A DNA stretch of 64,000 nucleotides, from NCBI GenBank assembly GCA_905221605.1, contig CAJNDS010002135.1, positions 239,501 through 303,500 of the forward strand, read 5' to 3'. The notes below the pieces were generated by a model. The model ran no database searches, was not told where the DNA came from, and worked only from the letters and a program-made list of their open reading frames with translations. Both the position numbers and the translations under genes were made by a program. This document shows, piece by piece, positions 24,001 to 34,500 of this stretch. Origin of the DNA: Symbiodinium natans. Taxonomy: Eukaryota > Sar > Dinophyceae > Suessiales > Symbiodiniaceae. Position 1 is the first letter of the stretch. The number at the start of each line of letters is the position of its first letter.

Positions 24001-26828
24001 CCCAGTAACTGTCCTTCATTACCCCGTGATTAACTACGCGACTTTTGGGCCTTCTTTGTTATGTTTTGTCAAAAAGGCCTAAAAAGGCCTAAAAAGGGTA
24101 GGTCGCTGGGGGGGGGGTAGCATATATATATGTATATATATAGAATATAGACCGTATTTTGACAATTTATTTATTATTCTGTGCCGTGGACCTCTGCGCA
24201 AGGTGTCGATGCCCTGGCGGCGGAGAAGCTCCTCATCGTCCGTGGTCTCCGACTACTGCGCCTAGTAAGGGCCCTGCGGATGATCAACCATTTCAAGGCC
24301 ATTGGCTTCGACTTTGCGGCTTTTGCACCGTCCGAGCATGCGATAGTTGAAGTCGCTGTAGTCATTGATGTTTCAGATGCTAGGGGGCACGTGAACGTCG
24401 TTCTGGACACCCTCGCCCCCCCCTCCCCTCTGAAGGATCCTTATGAACAGAAGGCTTTAGCCACACCATGGCCTTGTTGTGGACGGTTCACATTGCTTTT
24501 CATCTTGCTTGATTTTCGTGTCGTTGCTTGTGCTGTTTCTTGAATCTTGTTTTTTTGATTCTGTGCATTCTTATTATGCCAGATATCATAGAAGTATGTG
24601 AAGTATGTTCTAAGCCATCGACAATCAGGCTTCAAACAGAGTGTGGAGCAAGCCTCAGACTTACGCAGTCATCCTTCTCTACCCTCTATAGTTTCCACAA
24701 GGTGATCTGGCGACTGGTCTACGGTCTTCTGACAGCTGGGCAGACGATTGCTTCAACCACCATCTTGATCTTGGTCAGCTTGTTTGTTTGTTCTTGCGTT
24801 GCCGTGGAGTTGATCGGTAAAGACAATGATCTGCTCAGCGATTCGACGACGGGCCCGATTGTGAACATGTGCCCCGGCGTCATGGCACGATCCACGAGCT
24901 TTGCAGTTTAGCGGTCCAGGTTCCTGGACAAGTGTTCTACAGTGTTCCTTGGTGCCCCACTGTACGCATGAATGGGCGGGAACGCATGGCGGATTTTTGT
25001 AGACAACGTAGGCTTCGGAGGCTCTGAAATCTAGGTTTTTGGAGATGAAGATGATGGATTCCATGCTCGGGGCATGTGACGCGAGACGCCTCGGGGCATG
25101 TGACGCGAGACGCGTGAATAAGCACCCTCAGACGATTGGTTCTTGGAACATCGGAGACTAGCGGGGATATGCGGGGATTTAGACGAAGTGCAGCGCACAG
25201 TTAATTGCACGGAGTGAGATGGAAATATTTGCAATGCAGTAATTCAGTTGCTTAGGTGCAGTGCTGATACGAAGAGTGTTTACGCATGGCGGATGGCAGT
25301 CGTGAAGTCTGGGTGCCAAAGTGACAACGAAAACATCAACTAACCAACCTATGCTCACGAATCTACAAGGGGCTGTCAAGCCTGCGCATTCCTGTACAGT
25401 GTGCGTCAGATGTAATGAAGTATGACGACATGGATCTTGGTTCATTGACCTGAAAGGGTTCACAGCTGGCAAAAGTCGTGCCTCGATCTCAGGCACTTCC
25501 GTGGCATCGACCGGTCGCTGATCACATTGATGCAGTTCGTAACTCTCGACTCAGTAGCCAGCATTTACTTTCCTTTGCTCCTTACCTCGAAATGGCTCTC
25601 CTTTTTGTGCATGAAACGGCCGGCCAAGTAATTGTGCTTCTTTCTTAAAGTTAGTTCTGAAGCTTTGGAGTCAGTGATGCTTGGGCGCTCCTCAAGGATC
25701 ATGCTCAAACCCTACCTCTCCCTGTTCTTCTTGGGCTTGATTGTAGTGGTCTCTATCGGCCTGATGAACCTCGTGACTGCAGCAGTTTTGGAGCTGCTTT
25801 GGCAGCACCCAGATGCAATGCTCACAAACTCCAGGTGCTGCATGTCTCTCCCCCCCCCGCCCTCTTCTGGGAACCCCAAGAGTAGAGTAGGCATACACGT
25901 GAAACATGAGGGACCCTCCGATGCCAAAAAGTTCTCCAGGAATGCCATGCAAGCTGCGGTTCAAGATGCCGAAGCAGAGAAGAACGAAATGATGAACACG
26001 GTCAAGGACCGCTCTGCAGCACGTAGCTGAAGCAAGAATCGAGCTCGAGAATTCGGGGGTCCCGCTTTGGGGGTTCCTAGACTAAGGACTGTCGTAATTG
26101 GGGAAAATGAGCAAGCTGTCCATGAAAAGCGCTTGCTGCCACGCAGGAAGCCATTCCAGAACTTCTGAAGATCTTTCAGAGCATCGACAAGGATCCCCGA
26201 AAGCCTCAAGCTTCATCGCTTGCTTTAGGCGTTAAAGGTTAAGGCGGTTAAGGTTTTGGGGTTCAGGGTTCCAGGTTTGTCTGCTGGCTGCGTTGTACAC
26301 ACCAGACCAGGGCGCCGGGTTGGTGAGGTAGGGTTGTCAAAGATTCCGGGTTGCCTCGTGCAGGACAACAGTGGCATCTTAACGCGCGACGAGGTTTTGT
26401 CGGTTGGCGTTGATATTATTCCACAGAAGTTCCTTCAAACGGTACACGTCGGCAGTTTCATCGAGCTCTTTGATTATCTCGACGCACCTCGGGCCTTACA
26501 CCATGTGTAGTAAAGTGTAGTATCTCAAGAAGCAAATGATGGAGGGATTCAGCTTGACTTGCCTAGGTGGACCAAACCGCGGAGCATCTTGGCTCATGGC
26601 TTTACTTGCCTGATTCTCGGCTTGAGACTGAAAACGCTGAGGTTGACTAGGGAGGAGTTTATCGAGGGCCTTCTGGAGATGATCGTTCGAGACATACCTC
26701 TACACATGGTGCAGATGCTGAAGCTCCTCCATCTCATCTTAAACTTAACAAAGAAGATGGAATTACAAGTGGAAGCCCTCCACGCACGGCAAGAGCTTGC
26801 CCCTTCGTTTGGTCGTTCGGCCATCTGA
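20786..26828 (+). CDS. Single-domain voltage-gated cation channel with EF-hands
   Basis: Exons in order encode one six-helix ion-transport domain followed by an EF-hand region. The parts are S1 and the start of S2 (20786-21017), the rest of S2 (21424-21476), S3 (21562-21634), S4 (24203-24297), S4-S5 linker and S5 (24702-24862), pore (25493-25576), S6 (25697-25792), a charged post-S6 helix (25940-about 26010), EF-hand 1 split across 26147-26191 and 26364-26483, and EF-hand 2 split across 26483, 26567-26583 and 26642. S4 has Arg at every third position (VRGLRLLRLVRALR). The pore reads LMQFVTLDSVASIY. The family senses membrane voltage and passes cations through plasma or endomembranes. The acidic TLDS filter suggests Ca2+ or Na+ conduction (inference). 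EF-hands suggest Ca2+ feedback. The N-terminus is not established. Confidence 0.9.
21424..21476 (+). CDS. Channel exon: end of S2
   Basis: Encodes VEIVLRIIAGGCAALKD, the conserved end of S2. A GT donor (21477) gives phase 0; a GA donor 3 nt earlier cannot be excluded because GAC occurs on both sides. Confidence 0.85.
21562..21634 (+). CDS. Channel exon: S3
   Basis: Encodes DPWFLMDFTLVCIGWAALLF and on to LPLAG. The donor is GC (21635). The following intron is about 2.57 kb and contains the AT-rich TIR element. Confidence 0.85.
21700..22018. repeat. AT-rich low complexity with TA and ATAA microsatellites
   Basis: Composed of (TA)n, ATAATA-like runs and (AAATA)n, bordering the left terminal repeat of the 22.0-24.1 kb element. 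Found within the S3-S4 intron. Confidence 0.8.
22156..22405. repeat. Long inverted repeat (hairpin)
   Basis: An A-rich arm made of CCAAAA and CCAAAAAAA units (about 22156-22239) is followed by TTTTCCGGGACTCT (22240-22253), a 26-nt loop, AGAGTCCCGGAAAA (22280-22293), and the T-rich inverse arm to about 22405. The inner 14 nt are a perfect match. The outer arms match with small length differences. Lys- and Phe-rich ORFs across it are artefacts. Confidence 0.85.
22432..23135. repeat. Repeats of about 128 bp inside the AT-rich element
   Basis: Three related copies begin near 22432, 22878 and 23006. Each runs from a GTGCATTTTTAAG-like start through GTGCTTTTCAGA, AGTATA, GTGGTCTTT, CTTCAG, and ATGTAAGTAGA with CCG. 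The last two are adjacent, about 128 nt apart. Confidence 0.75.
23135..23800. repeat. Tandem repeat of about 270 bp, three copies
   Basis: The block containing TTGGTTGAGTATG, CCTTTAAAT, ATTCACTTGAGTCAAATTGG and GCTAAATTCGCATA recurs near 23143, 23416 and 23685, so the period is 269-273 nt. Copies are about 90% alike by eye in the core and less so between cores. Confidence 0.8.
24203..24297 (+). CDS. Channel exon: S4 voltage sensor
   Basis: Encodes VDALAAEKLLIVRGLRLLRL and on to VRALRMINHFK. Five Arg occur at three-residue spacing, as required for gating-charge transfer. The donor is GC (24298) and the join to 24702 is in phase. Confidence 0.9.
24702..24862 (+). CDS. Channel exon: S4-S5 linker and S5
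   Basis: Encodes VIWRLVYGLLTAGQTIASTT, then S5 (ILILVSLFVCSCVAVELIG) and a turret (KDNDLLSD). A GA donor at 24863 gives an in-frame join to the pore exon; a GT donor at 24861 would be out of phase. Confidence 0.85.
25060..25112. repeat. Direct repeat of about 23 bp, two copies
   Basis: CTCGGGGCATGTGACGCGAG occurs twice in tandem within the S5-pore intron. There are only two copies. Confidence 0.75.
25493..25576 (+). CDS. Channel exon: pore helix and selectivity filter
   Basis: Encodes HFRGIDRSLITLMQFVTLDS then VASIYFP. The filter TLDS has the acidic residue at the position used for selectivity in related channels, and lacks the Trp that follows it in bacterial NaChBac-type (TLESW) filters. 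The donor is GC (25577). Confidence 0.9.
25697..25792 (+). CDS. Channel exon: S6
   Basis: Encodes MLKPYLSLFFLGLIVVVSIG and LMNLVTAAVLE, the S6 gate with the conserved Asn. The donor is GC (25793). The split Glu codon is completed at 25940. Confidence 0.9.
25940..26010 (+). CDS. Channel exon: charged post-S6 helix
   Basis: Encodes NAMQAAVQDAEAEKNEMMNT, a helix linking S6 to the EF-hands. Its 3' border is uncertain: GT, GA and GC donors in phase 0 lie within 30 nt. Confidence 0.75.
26147..26191 (+). CDS. Channel exon: EF-hand 1, entering helix
   Basis: Encodes EAIPELLKIFQSIDK (15 codons). It ends inside the calcium loop after Asp-Lys. The donor is GA (26192). Confidence 0.85.
26364..26483 (+). 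CDS. Channel exon: EF-hand 1 loop and entering helix of EF-hand 2
   Basis: Begins DNSGILTRDEVLSV. Joined to the previous exon it gives the loop DKDNSGILTRDE with Asp, Asp, Ser and final Glu at positions 1, 3, 5 and 12. Ends FIELFDYLD before a GC donor (26484). Confidence 0.9.
26567..26583 (+). CDS. Channel micro-exon of 17 nt (EF-hand 2 loop)
   Basis: Encodes VDQTA plus two bases of Glu. It has AG on the left and a GC donor on the right. Only with it does the second loop read DVDQTAELTREE, a full 12-residue calcium loop. Confidence 0.7.
26642..26828 (+). CDS. Channel exon: exiting helix of EF-hand 2 and C-terminal helix
   Basis: Encodes LTREEFIEGLLEMIVRDIPL followed by a Leu-rich helix and ends at a TGA at 26826. 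An alternative donor before the stop, leading to 26966-27120 (ALQQTKRLVDLLRENAAEPV), is possible. Confidence 0.8.
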
Positions 26829-27820
26829 GCAAGGATGCCTGAAACTTGTGCCGGACAGTCTAAGATTCTCTGGAAAGATTCAGGTTCATCTGCCGGTTAA
26901 TCTTTTATGCACTTGTAGAGTCTTCTTACTGCTCACAAAGTGACAGCACACGACAGCAGCCCTGGTTGGCAATTGCCCTCCAGCAAACAAAGCGGCTTGT
27001 GGACCTGCTTCGGGAAAATGCCGCAGAGCCAGTCTTGGCCAGGCCGTCTTCGCCTCAGGCTCGCTTTGCCTCAAGCCGCACAGCAAGTCGATGCTCATTC
27101 CGACGAACTTTGCTGAAGACAGCACGCAGCAGGGAGTGTTGTGGGTTCATTGTCGACAATCAGACGGTAGTTGCCTTGGACTCTTCGATGCTTAAAATAC
27201 TCTTCGTCTCGCTGTGTTTTAGCATGCTTTTCAGGCTTCTCCTCCACAATCTGGGAAAAGGGCCATTTGGCTCGCACGTTTGACATGTCGATGTCGGAAG
27301 GCACTGGTTTTCGTGGTTTACATGAGACGAAGATTCTGTACCTCTGAGGCTTCAAGATGCCCACGAACCTTGAACCCGCAACCCTCCCAGCCTGGGCTGC
27401 ATCGCATGGACAGAATAGACTCAATATTCTCATTTGACTCGACGGGGTTTTGATAGGTTGGATCCTAGCCCCCTCTGATCGTTTGGAGCGTTTCGATTCC
27501 GAATGCCCATCTTAGCCATGCCGCATCATGGTCCATGCTTCTGCACAGGCCTTGTGCGCGTCTCTTTCGACCGATTCTGTGTACTGAGCGAAGAAATGTC
27601 GGATGAGTAGCTTTGGATCGCTTTGGGTGAGAGGCCTGGCGGCGAGCCCGTCATCTGGGGTTGCAGACCCTCGGCGCACAAACGGAGCGTATCTGAGCCA
27701 TGACGGCTGTGTCATTGTTCTGCACTTTGGAACCCGCATGACGCAAGCAAAGCACATGAGTATGCTGCCAGGGCTTCCTTTCACTTCCCTGTAGCTGCAG
27801 CTCCTGTTTGACCCTGGGAA
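26829..27820. other. Spacer, possible extra channel C-terminal exon
   Basis: The frame at 26966-27130 reads ALQQTKRLVDLLRENAAEPV and then a Ser/Arg-rich stretch, which could be a spliced C-terminal tail. The remainder shows nothing recognisable. Confidence 0.3.
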
Positions 27821-27829
27821 GTGAGGCAG

Positions 27830-28153
27830 GCGCCGAGAGCTCAACGAGCCGCTGTGGGATCCCTGCGCGGGCCGCGAAGAAGTCCTCGGGGGTTCTCTCA
27901 GTGCCTTTCAGGCACGCTTTTGAAGGAGCTCTTACGCAGAGCTCAGAGCCCTGCAAACGGCACCGAACCAAAGCACTTTTCGTTTCAGAGGCGCCGCTGG
28001 GGCGCGGTTTCCGCCGCGGTTTCCGCCGCGGGCCTGGCAGCCTTGGCTGAGAAGCGCCGGGCTCGCGCAGCTCGAGCCGACCCAGCGCTGGCCGTCGTGG
28101 CCGCTGAGCTGAGTTCTCTCGCACGAAGACTGAGAAGGGACAAGAAAGAGTGA
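27830..28153 (+). CDS. Candidate 5' exon, Ala/Arg-rich
   Basis: The frame includes WGAVSAAVSAAGLAALAEKR and an Arg/Ala/Leu helix ending at a stop (28151). A hydrophobic Ala-rich stretch followed by basic residues could be an N-terminal targeting segment of the downstream peptidase, but no splice link was shown. A - strand frame of 210 codons over the same stretch is judged a shadow. Confidence 0.3.
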   Translation, partial: APRAQRAAVGSLRGPRRSPRGFSQCLSGTLLKELLRRAQSPANGTEPKHFSFQRRRWGAVSAAVSAAGLAALAEKRRARAARADPALAVVAAELSSLARRLRRDKKE

Positions 28154-28459
28154 GAGAGTTTGCGCAAGAGTGCCCGGACAGTGAGTTCCCCCAGACTCCA
28201 TGATCAATTGAGAAAGGTGAAGGTGAGAGCAGAAAGCTCGAGGTTCGAAGCGGCGCGAAGAATATGCGAAGAGTCTTTGGCATGCTTGTGCACCTTGTGT
28301 TGCAAGGAGAGACCTCCGCTGGACAATCGTGTCATGGCTCTTGACTTGGAGACTCGATGTCGGGATTTTTCTGGTCCGCTCGCTACATGAAGCCAGTTTT
28401 GCACTGGAGGCTGAAACTTGTACTCGCCCGAATCAGTCCAATTGAATTTTGACATGCAG

Positions 28460-28572
28460 CTTCCAGCCCGAAGGCGAGTACAAGCCAATCACGTTGCAGA
28501 ATGGGCTTCGCGTGCTGGTCTGCTCCGATCGAGCGGCCGACCGTGCAGCTGCAGCACTCGACGTTCACGTCG
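28460..28572 (+). CDS. M16 exon 1 (first recognised)
   Basis: Encodes EGEYKPITLQNGLRVLVCSD and on to AALDVHV, the first strands of the M16 fold. A GC donor (28573) gives LDVHVGYFNDPPE on joining. Confidence 0.85.
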
Positions 28573-31500
28573 GCCTGGCGGGTGTCGAAAGCAAAAAGCT
28601 GCAGCAGCTGTGGGAATTTTTCAGGCCTAGGTAAGCTTTAGTAACTTTAGTAGGCTTTCCCGAGAGTCTGCTAACTTGCGGAAGCCGGTATGTCGTGATG
28701 CTCTACGTCGACCTCGCCTCTCCCAGGTTCTTAGATATTTCCCCAAGGCCACAAGCCGCAGGGATGCAACGCCTTCCCTGCCTGAAGGCTACTTCAACGA
28801 TCCGCCGGAGGTGCAAGGGCTAGCACATTTCTGCGAGCACATGCTCTTCCTCGGGACGGAACAGTATCCAGACGAGAGCAGCGCCTCGACATTTGGGTCT
28901 CAGGGTACATCATGTGGTGTCTCTCAGTTTGCCATTCAATGCGTATTTAGGTCACAGCCTTGTAAGAGTCGTGATGATCCGCATGGATAGAGGTAAGGTT
29001 TCGATGCGTATCTGACTGCGAACAGTGGCTCTTCGAATGCCTTCACGGAGGCAGAGGACGGATCAAGTTCCATCGCCTGACGTTTGCAAGCCAATTCGGA
29101 GATGAGCTTGTCAACATGCATGGCCAAAAAGCCGACCCTAGCAAGGACACCTGCTTCTTCTTCAGCTGCAGTACGGCTGGCTTGCGGTCTGCCCTGGAGC
29201 GCTTCGGGACCTTTTTTCAGAACCCCCTCTTCACAAGCAGCGCAACCGAGAGGGAGGCAGCGGAGTACAATGTTTCAAGGTTCAGATGGGTCTAGGCTGG
29301 GATGTTCCCCTTGCACTAACAGTCCTTAAGAGGGGTGAAAATAGGGGGTACTAGAATCCCTATTAAGGATTGGCTTGTGGTGGAGTATTAAGGACTGGTA
29401 GTATAAGGGGGAGCATCCCAAGGTTGAGGGTGGTGATTCAAAAGTTGTCCTTGGTGACAGGTCAACGCTATCAACAGTGAGCACTTGAAGAACGTTCCTA
29501 GCGACGTTTATCGCATGGGACAGGCAAGATGCTTAAATGTCCTCTTCGTTCTGGATTCTGACGCAGTCAGCATCGTTTAGACGGAATAGGTGGTTGTCAT
29601 GTGAGACTGTGAGACCCGTGAGCATGTTCCAGCAAAAGGTCTTGAACAGTCGCGCCAATCCTGCGCACCCGTATCACCAATTTGGGCATCCCGGATGCAA
29701 GCGCTGGGGCGCACGGCAAGCCTGGGTGCTTGTGCTTGTCAGACGCGGGCGGGCCTGCGGAAGTCTGTGTAAGGTGAGTAGGCTGCTCTGCCACGCCTTT
29801 CGAGGACGGGAAACATCAAGACCCTGCTGGAAGACACTGCTTCCAGAGGCGGGGAGGGCATACATGCGAATCCATCAAGATGGTCAGTTTCGGGTGCAAA
29901 GACAGGAAATCTCTGCTGCAGCATGTCGCGCGCTTGGCCATCTAACTTTGCCTGGACAAAGGAATTGACCTTCGAGCCGAACTTGTACGGTACTACCGGC
30001 GCAACTCGGCAGATCCAGTTTGCACAGTCGTGCACTATTTCTGAGCCACGCAGCCAGGCTACTACAGAGCGCCGCTTATGACGCTTTGCATTCTGGGCGA
30101 CGAGCCCCCTGATGTGCTTGCACGCCTCTCGGCAGCCTCGGCATCAAGAAAGAGAGTGATGCCACGGCGCAGACGGGTGTCAGGTCAGCTCTCCCTGCAG
30201 TGCATGAGAAGGCATCTGCATTCTTAAGGATATGCTGAGCAGTTCTTTGGCAAGGTTCCTGGCCTTGCGGAAGGTGCAGTCCCCGGTGATGCTTGTCGCT
30301 GTGAGCCTGTGAGCCCAGAGAGCCCCAGCAACTCAGTATGGGGGACGGTTCAAAGCTCATGTCTCGTCACATCGCGTCACTTTGTTGCCCCGAACCTGCC
30401 AGGCGAGAAACTTGATCCGGCCGCTGCCTACGCGGATCAGCCACTTTTCTTGCCCGAAGCCTTCAAACAAGGACGGTCACAAGACACCTGCAAGTGCTTT
30501 TGACTCTCTCTAGATGCTGTTGCCGTACATGTCACAGGATTGGTGAATGATGTTTCGCAGCTCCCTGCCGGTTTTTGCCATCTCTACAGATGTGCAGAGT
30601 ACCGAGAGCTTGGCGTCAGGAGTTGAAGCCGTCCCGGTTGCTGACGCTCGTGAGCTACAGGCCAGTGATGGCCAATGTGCAAACAGCACGGTCTGTGTCG
30701 CGGGCGATGGGAGGTTTAGAACAAGTAGGTCGTGCCTAGCAGAATCACGTGGGAGGCGTGCTGAGTGAGGTGGCAGGAATTCACCTCACATGGTGTTTTT
30801 GCTTTGAATCACTTGAGGGCAGCTCAGATACCTTCCGAATCTGCAGACTTCTTAAATCAGCGGCCCTGCAGGTGGTGTTCCCGGTGCCGTTTGCACCAGG
30901 CACCAGGATAGTTGCAGCCGAAGAGGCACCAGACAGCCCCGTGCGCGGCAGTCTTTCGGCCAACTTAGAACGCTTCAACTTAGCTTACAGTACAGGTAGT
31001 TTAGCAGCCTGTTGCTGATGTTGCCGTCTCTTGTCGCTCTGACAGTATCGATTCGTATGAGTCCCGTTCACGCATCGTTCAGATGCCGATTCCGAGGCAT
31101 GACGGTGGATAGCTGGCGCTGGTACAGTCCGACTTCCCATGCTGCTAAGCTGGATCCTAGGTCTCAGCCGTTGCGTGCTTCGGGGTCAGCGGAGAATAGT
31201 TTGATCTGCGGGGCAGGAGGACTGCAGAGAGTCACAGTATGCAGCGGTGTGCAGAGATGTGCAGCGCATGCTCCACAGGTTGGTTCTGTGCTGGGCCACG
31301 AGGGCCCGCGCAGCCTCTGTGCACTCCTTAGGAGACGAGGCCAGCTGCGCATAAGCTGTCTGGAGTGTCTAAGTGATGAGATGGAGTTGTGTCTACCCAG
31401 TCATACTACCCTAAACCGTCTTTCTGAGCCTGTAGATGCCGGGAGGCTGGATCACAGCTCTCGAAGTTGGCAGCGCAGACGACACCAGCACCTTCGCGGT

Positions 31501-34500
31501 GGTGAGCCCCGGTGGCACTGGAACCTGCGCTCGGGAGCTGCATTCATTCTGGGCCTTCCGGGAAGATCACATGGAACCATCCGAGAGTTGCTATGTGCAA
31601 CTATGACGATAAAAGGCTCCAGTTCGGACCATGCGTGGTGATTGCCTAGTCTACTGGCTGCTGTCGAAGTTCAGCTGGGAAGTCGCAAAACTTGAGACCC
31701 TGGATGCCAAAGAAGGGACCAATCCCCGGAAACCGAAAGGGAGTGGCAGGCTGACATGTCCTTCAATAGCCCTTGAACTGCAGAGGGAGCGGGAAACCAA
31801 CAACCTGGTCACGAATTATGCACAGGGAATCGATGAGTCATTAGACTTTTGTGCAGGAGAAGAACCAGGTATTGTCCCAAGCGAGGCAGAAGGTATAATT
31901 ACTGACTGTAGCCGGAAGAGACAGAAAACTACTCTCCAAACTTCCGGTCCTTTCCTTCTTACATCAGAGCTCTTGCAACTGGACATGTGCCATCGCCCAG
32001 GGTGGTCTCCATGGAGCTCACCGAGGAGGGCCTGACTCACAAGGTGTGCGCATGTGTCCGTTGTTTGCTTCCGTGTGCCTGCAGAAATGTTCAGAGCATA
32101 TTGGTGAATCATGTATTTAGCTGAGCCAGGACCAGATCTTGGAGCTGCTCTTTGGTTATGTTAACTATCTGCGGAGCTTGTCGGTGTGGCCGCAGGATGG
32201 CGTGCGTTTCTCGGGTACGACGGGGCATGCTGGGACAATCTGCTTGTCAGGATGTGACATAAGATGTTGAGTGAAGCCAGAGGAGCTCCTGTCCGAAAAT
32301 TTACAGCTCTCTGATGCTGGCTGGGCAAGCCGGGAGAAGGAGGGCCCCATGGACTCGGCAGTCCGGCTGGTGGGCAACATGCAGGCCCGGGAGTGTCTCT
32401 GCGCGTGCAGTTCGTGTCGTCGATTTTCTTGCATGGCCAGTTTCAGAGCCCCAAAGGATTGGGCATTTCCACGAGACTACGTCCGGGGAAACAACCGACT
32501 TCGTAACGGCCCGGGATTGGAAGGTGCCGGGTGCACAATTTGCTGGCGTTCGTAAGTGGAGCTGTTACCGTGAAGAGCAGTTGTCATTGGAAGATCACCA
32601 TGTCCAGCGATGTGCAGCTCAGTTCATGTTCTGGAACCGAGCTTCTGCTATCTTTAAACCACCTAGAACACTATGTTTGGTCAGATGTGAGGCACTGTGG
32701 ACGCATTGCTGCAGTTCCTACGCGCAGACAATGCCATCATCACAGTGGCTCAACTTGACAGTCTGCAAGGGCCTGGGCATGCGTCGAAACCCTGTCAAAA
32801 CCCCGAACGTCAGACCCTAACCATGATCCTAAACTCACTACGTTACTTCAATTGTGCTGCTCCTCCAAGTCGCATCTTCGTTGAGGTGGTTTCTCGCAAC
32901 TTTGAGGCTGAGGGAAATGAGACAGAACCATGGCAGATGCCTCAGTTCGGCAGTTTAGGATTTAGATGTGCTTGGGGCTTTGCCGGGTAGAGTTACCATT
33001 TTGATTTTCAGGTTCTTCTGGGCTTACCGGGCACAGGTGAGAAGTAGGATAGATACAGTTGCACTTCTTCAGAGGGTCCAGCTCGAATAGCTCATCCCGC
33101 TAGTGCCGAGCAAAGAGTCGACGCACGACTCTGGTTGTTGCAAGCCGGACAGGCAGGATGCTGCAATGGTGTCACTGGTGCCTTGCAGGGAATCAGAGCA
33201 TCGTCTCTGAGTGATACCCTACTCACGTGAGGAGTCACGTCTGACATGGCCAGGTATGGCACACGCTTTCGTCGGCGACAGCTATCGCAGCAGCCGCGCT
33301 GGCTGCGCGTATCTGCAGCTCCAGGCTTAGGCGATCCACATTGCGACACAGATTATAGCTGAGCTGTTGGGAGCCATCCGAGTCATGAACATGTGATGAA
33401 TTGAAGTTTAAAAGCCCGTGAAAGGCTTGCCAGATCCCAATCCGTTCTTGCCGCGTAGCCTGGAGCTGAAGGCGAAGCCTTGTATACATGGATATGTGTA
33501 TATATATATGTATGAATATCTACTGTGTATTTTATAGTACACTACATATGTATATATATATACTAACTATCTACAATATTCTATATACTATTCACTATTT
33601 TCTGTAGGGCATGTCAGATATACTATATGCTACATACTACATACTATATACGCTTTTTCCTTCTATTGGTAGTGTGTACTTAATGCTGTATGCTGTATAG
33701 TATATACTATAGACTATATACTATGCATACTATATACTATCTACTATATAGTATATATTATAGACTATATACCATATACTACAAGCTATATACTCTCTAA
33801 TGTGTTTATATGTATGTGTGTGAGAGCCCAGAACCTCTAGGCTCTATCTAGCATTGTGTTTTTTCTCTTTCATATAAAGCCAGTTTGAAATTTTTTACGT
33901 ATGCATGCACACATAATTTCCTACGCCTTGTCTTCGAAATTTGCTTCTGTACTTTGCTGTCTTGTTTTTTGTTTCGCTGTGAATGTTAATTTGTATATTT
34001 TCAATGCTTATGACTGGAAAAAGTTGTTTCATATTGCCAGGTTACATGCAGAATTGTTCACAACACAAATCATTAAACTTGATTCTGTATGTTTAACTGG
34101 TTTCTATATGCGTATCGAACTTTTGATGTGTATACCAGGTTGATGCACGCTATTCTTTGCTGCTCGCTTTCTAACTCAAGTTGACACGTTTTCCTATGCT
34201 TTCATAACAATAATGATGTTTTGTGTGGTGCTTGCTGTTGTTTCGCACTCACCTTCTCTTGTATGCTAAATTGCTGCTTTTCGACTTGTGGTTTTGCTTG
34301 TAGCTGGACTATGCCCCGAACAAATCCCCTTAGATTCCGTCTGAAAAGCAATGTTGCGCTTTTTTGTGTGTTGACATTTTCATGTACTGCTTGCTCATGT
34401 TTTGATTCAGGTCATGCTTGTACACAAGATGTGCACACACAGAAACTACGCCTTCAATGAGCAAACCGATTTTGCGTATGTTGTTTTGCTTTTCTGTTTC

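Larger units (their letters stand above)
22011..24130. mobile_element. AT-rich element with terminal inverted repeats in a channel intron
   Basis: The left end reads TATATGGTACC, a C run, then AGTGACCTACCCTTTTT (to about 22051). The right end is its inverse: AAAAAGGGTAGGTCGCT, a G run, then TAGCATATATA (24091-24130). The arms match over about 35-45 nt, including the flanking TA repeats and the homopolymer. The interior is far richer in A+T than the surrounding gene and holds a long hairpin and tandem repeats. No transposase was seen; the ORFs are under 100 codons and low in complexity. The best reading is a non-autonomous DNA transposon or MITE-like insertion of about 2.1 kb. Target-site duplication is hidden in TA repeats. 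Confidence 0.6.

Noticed and set aside
27651..28283. 210-codon - strand ORF
   Set aside because: It overlaps a more protein-like + strand frame and shows no domain; - strand genes are otherwise absent.
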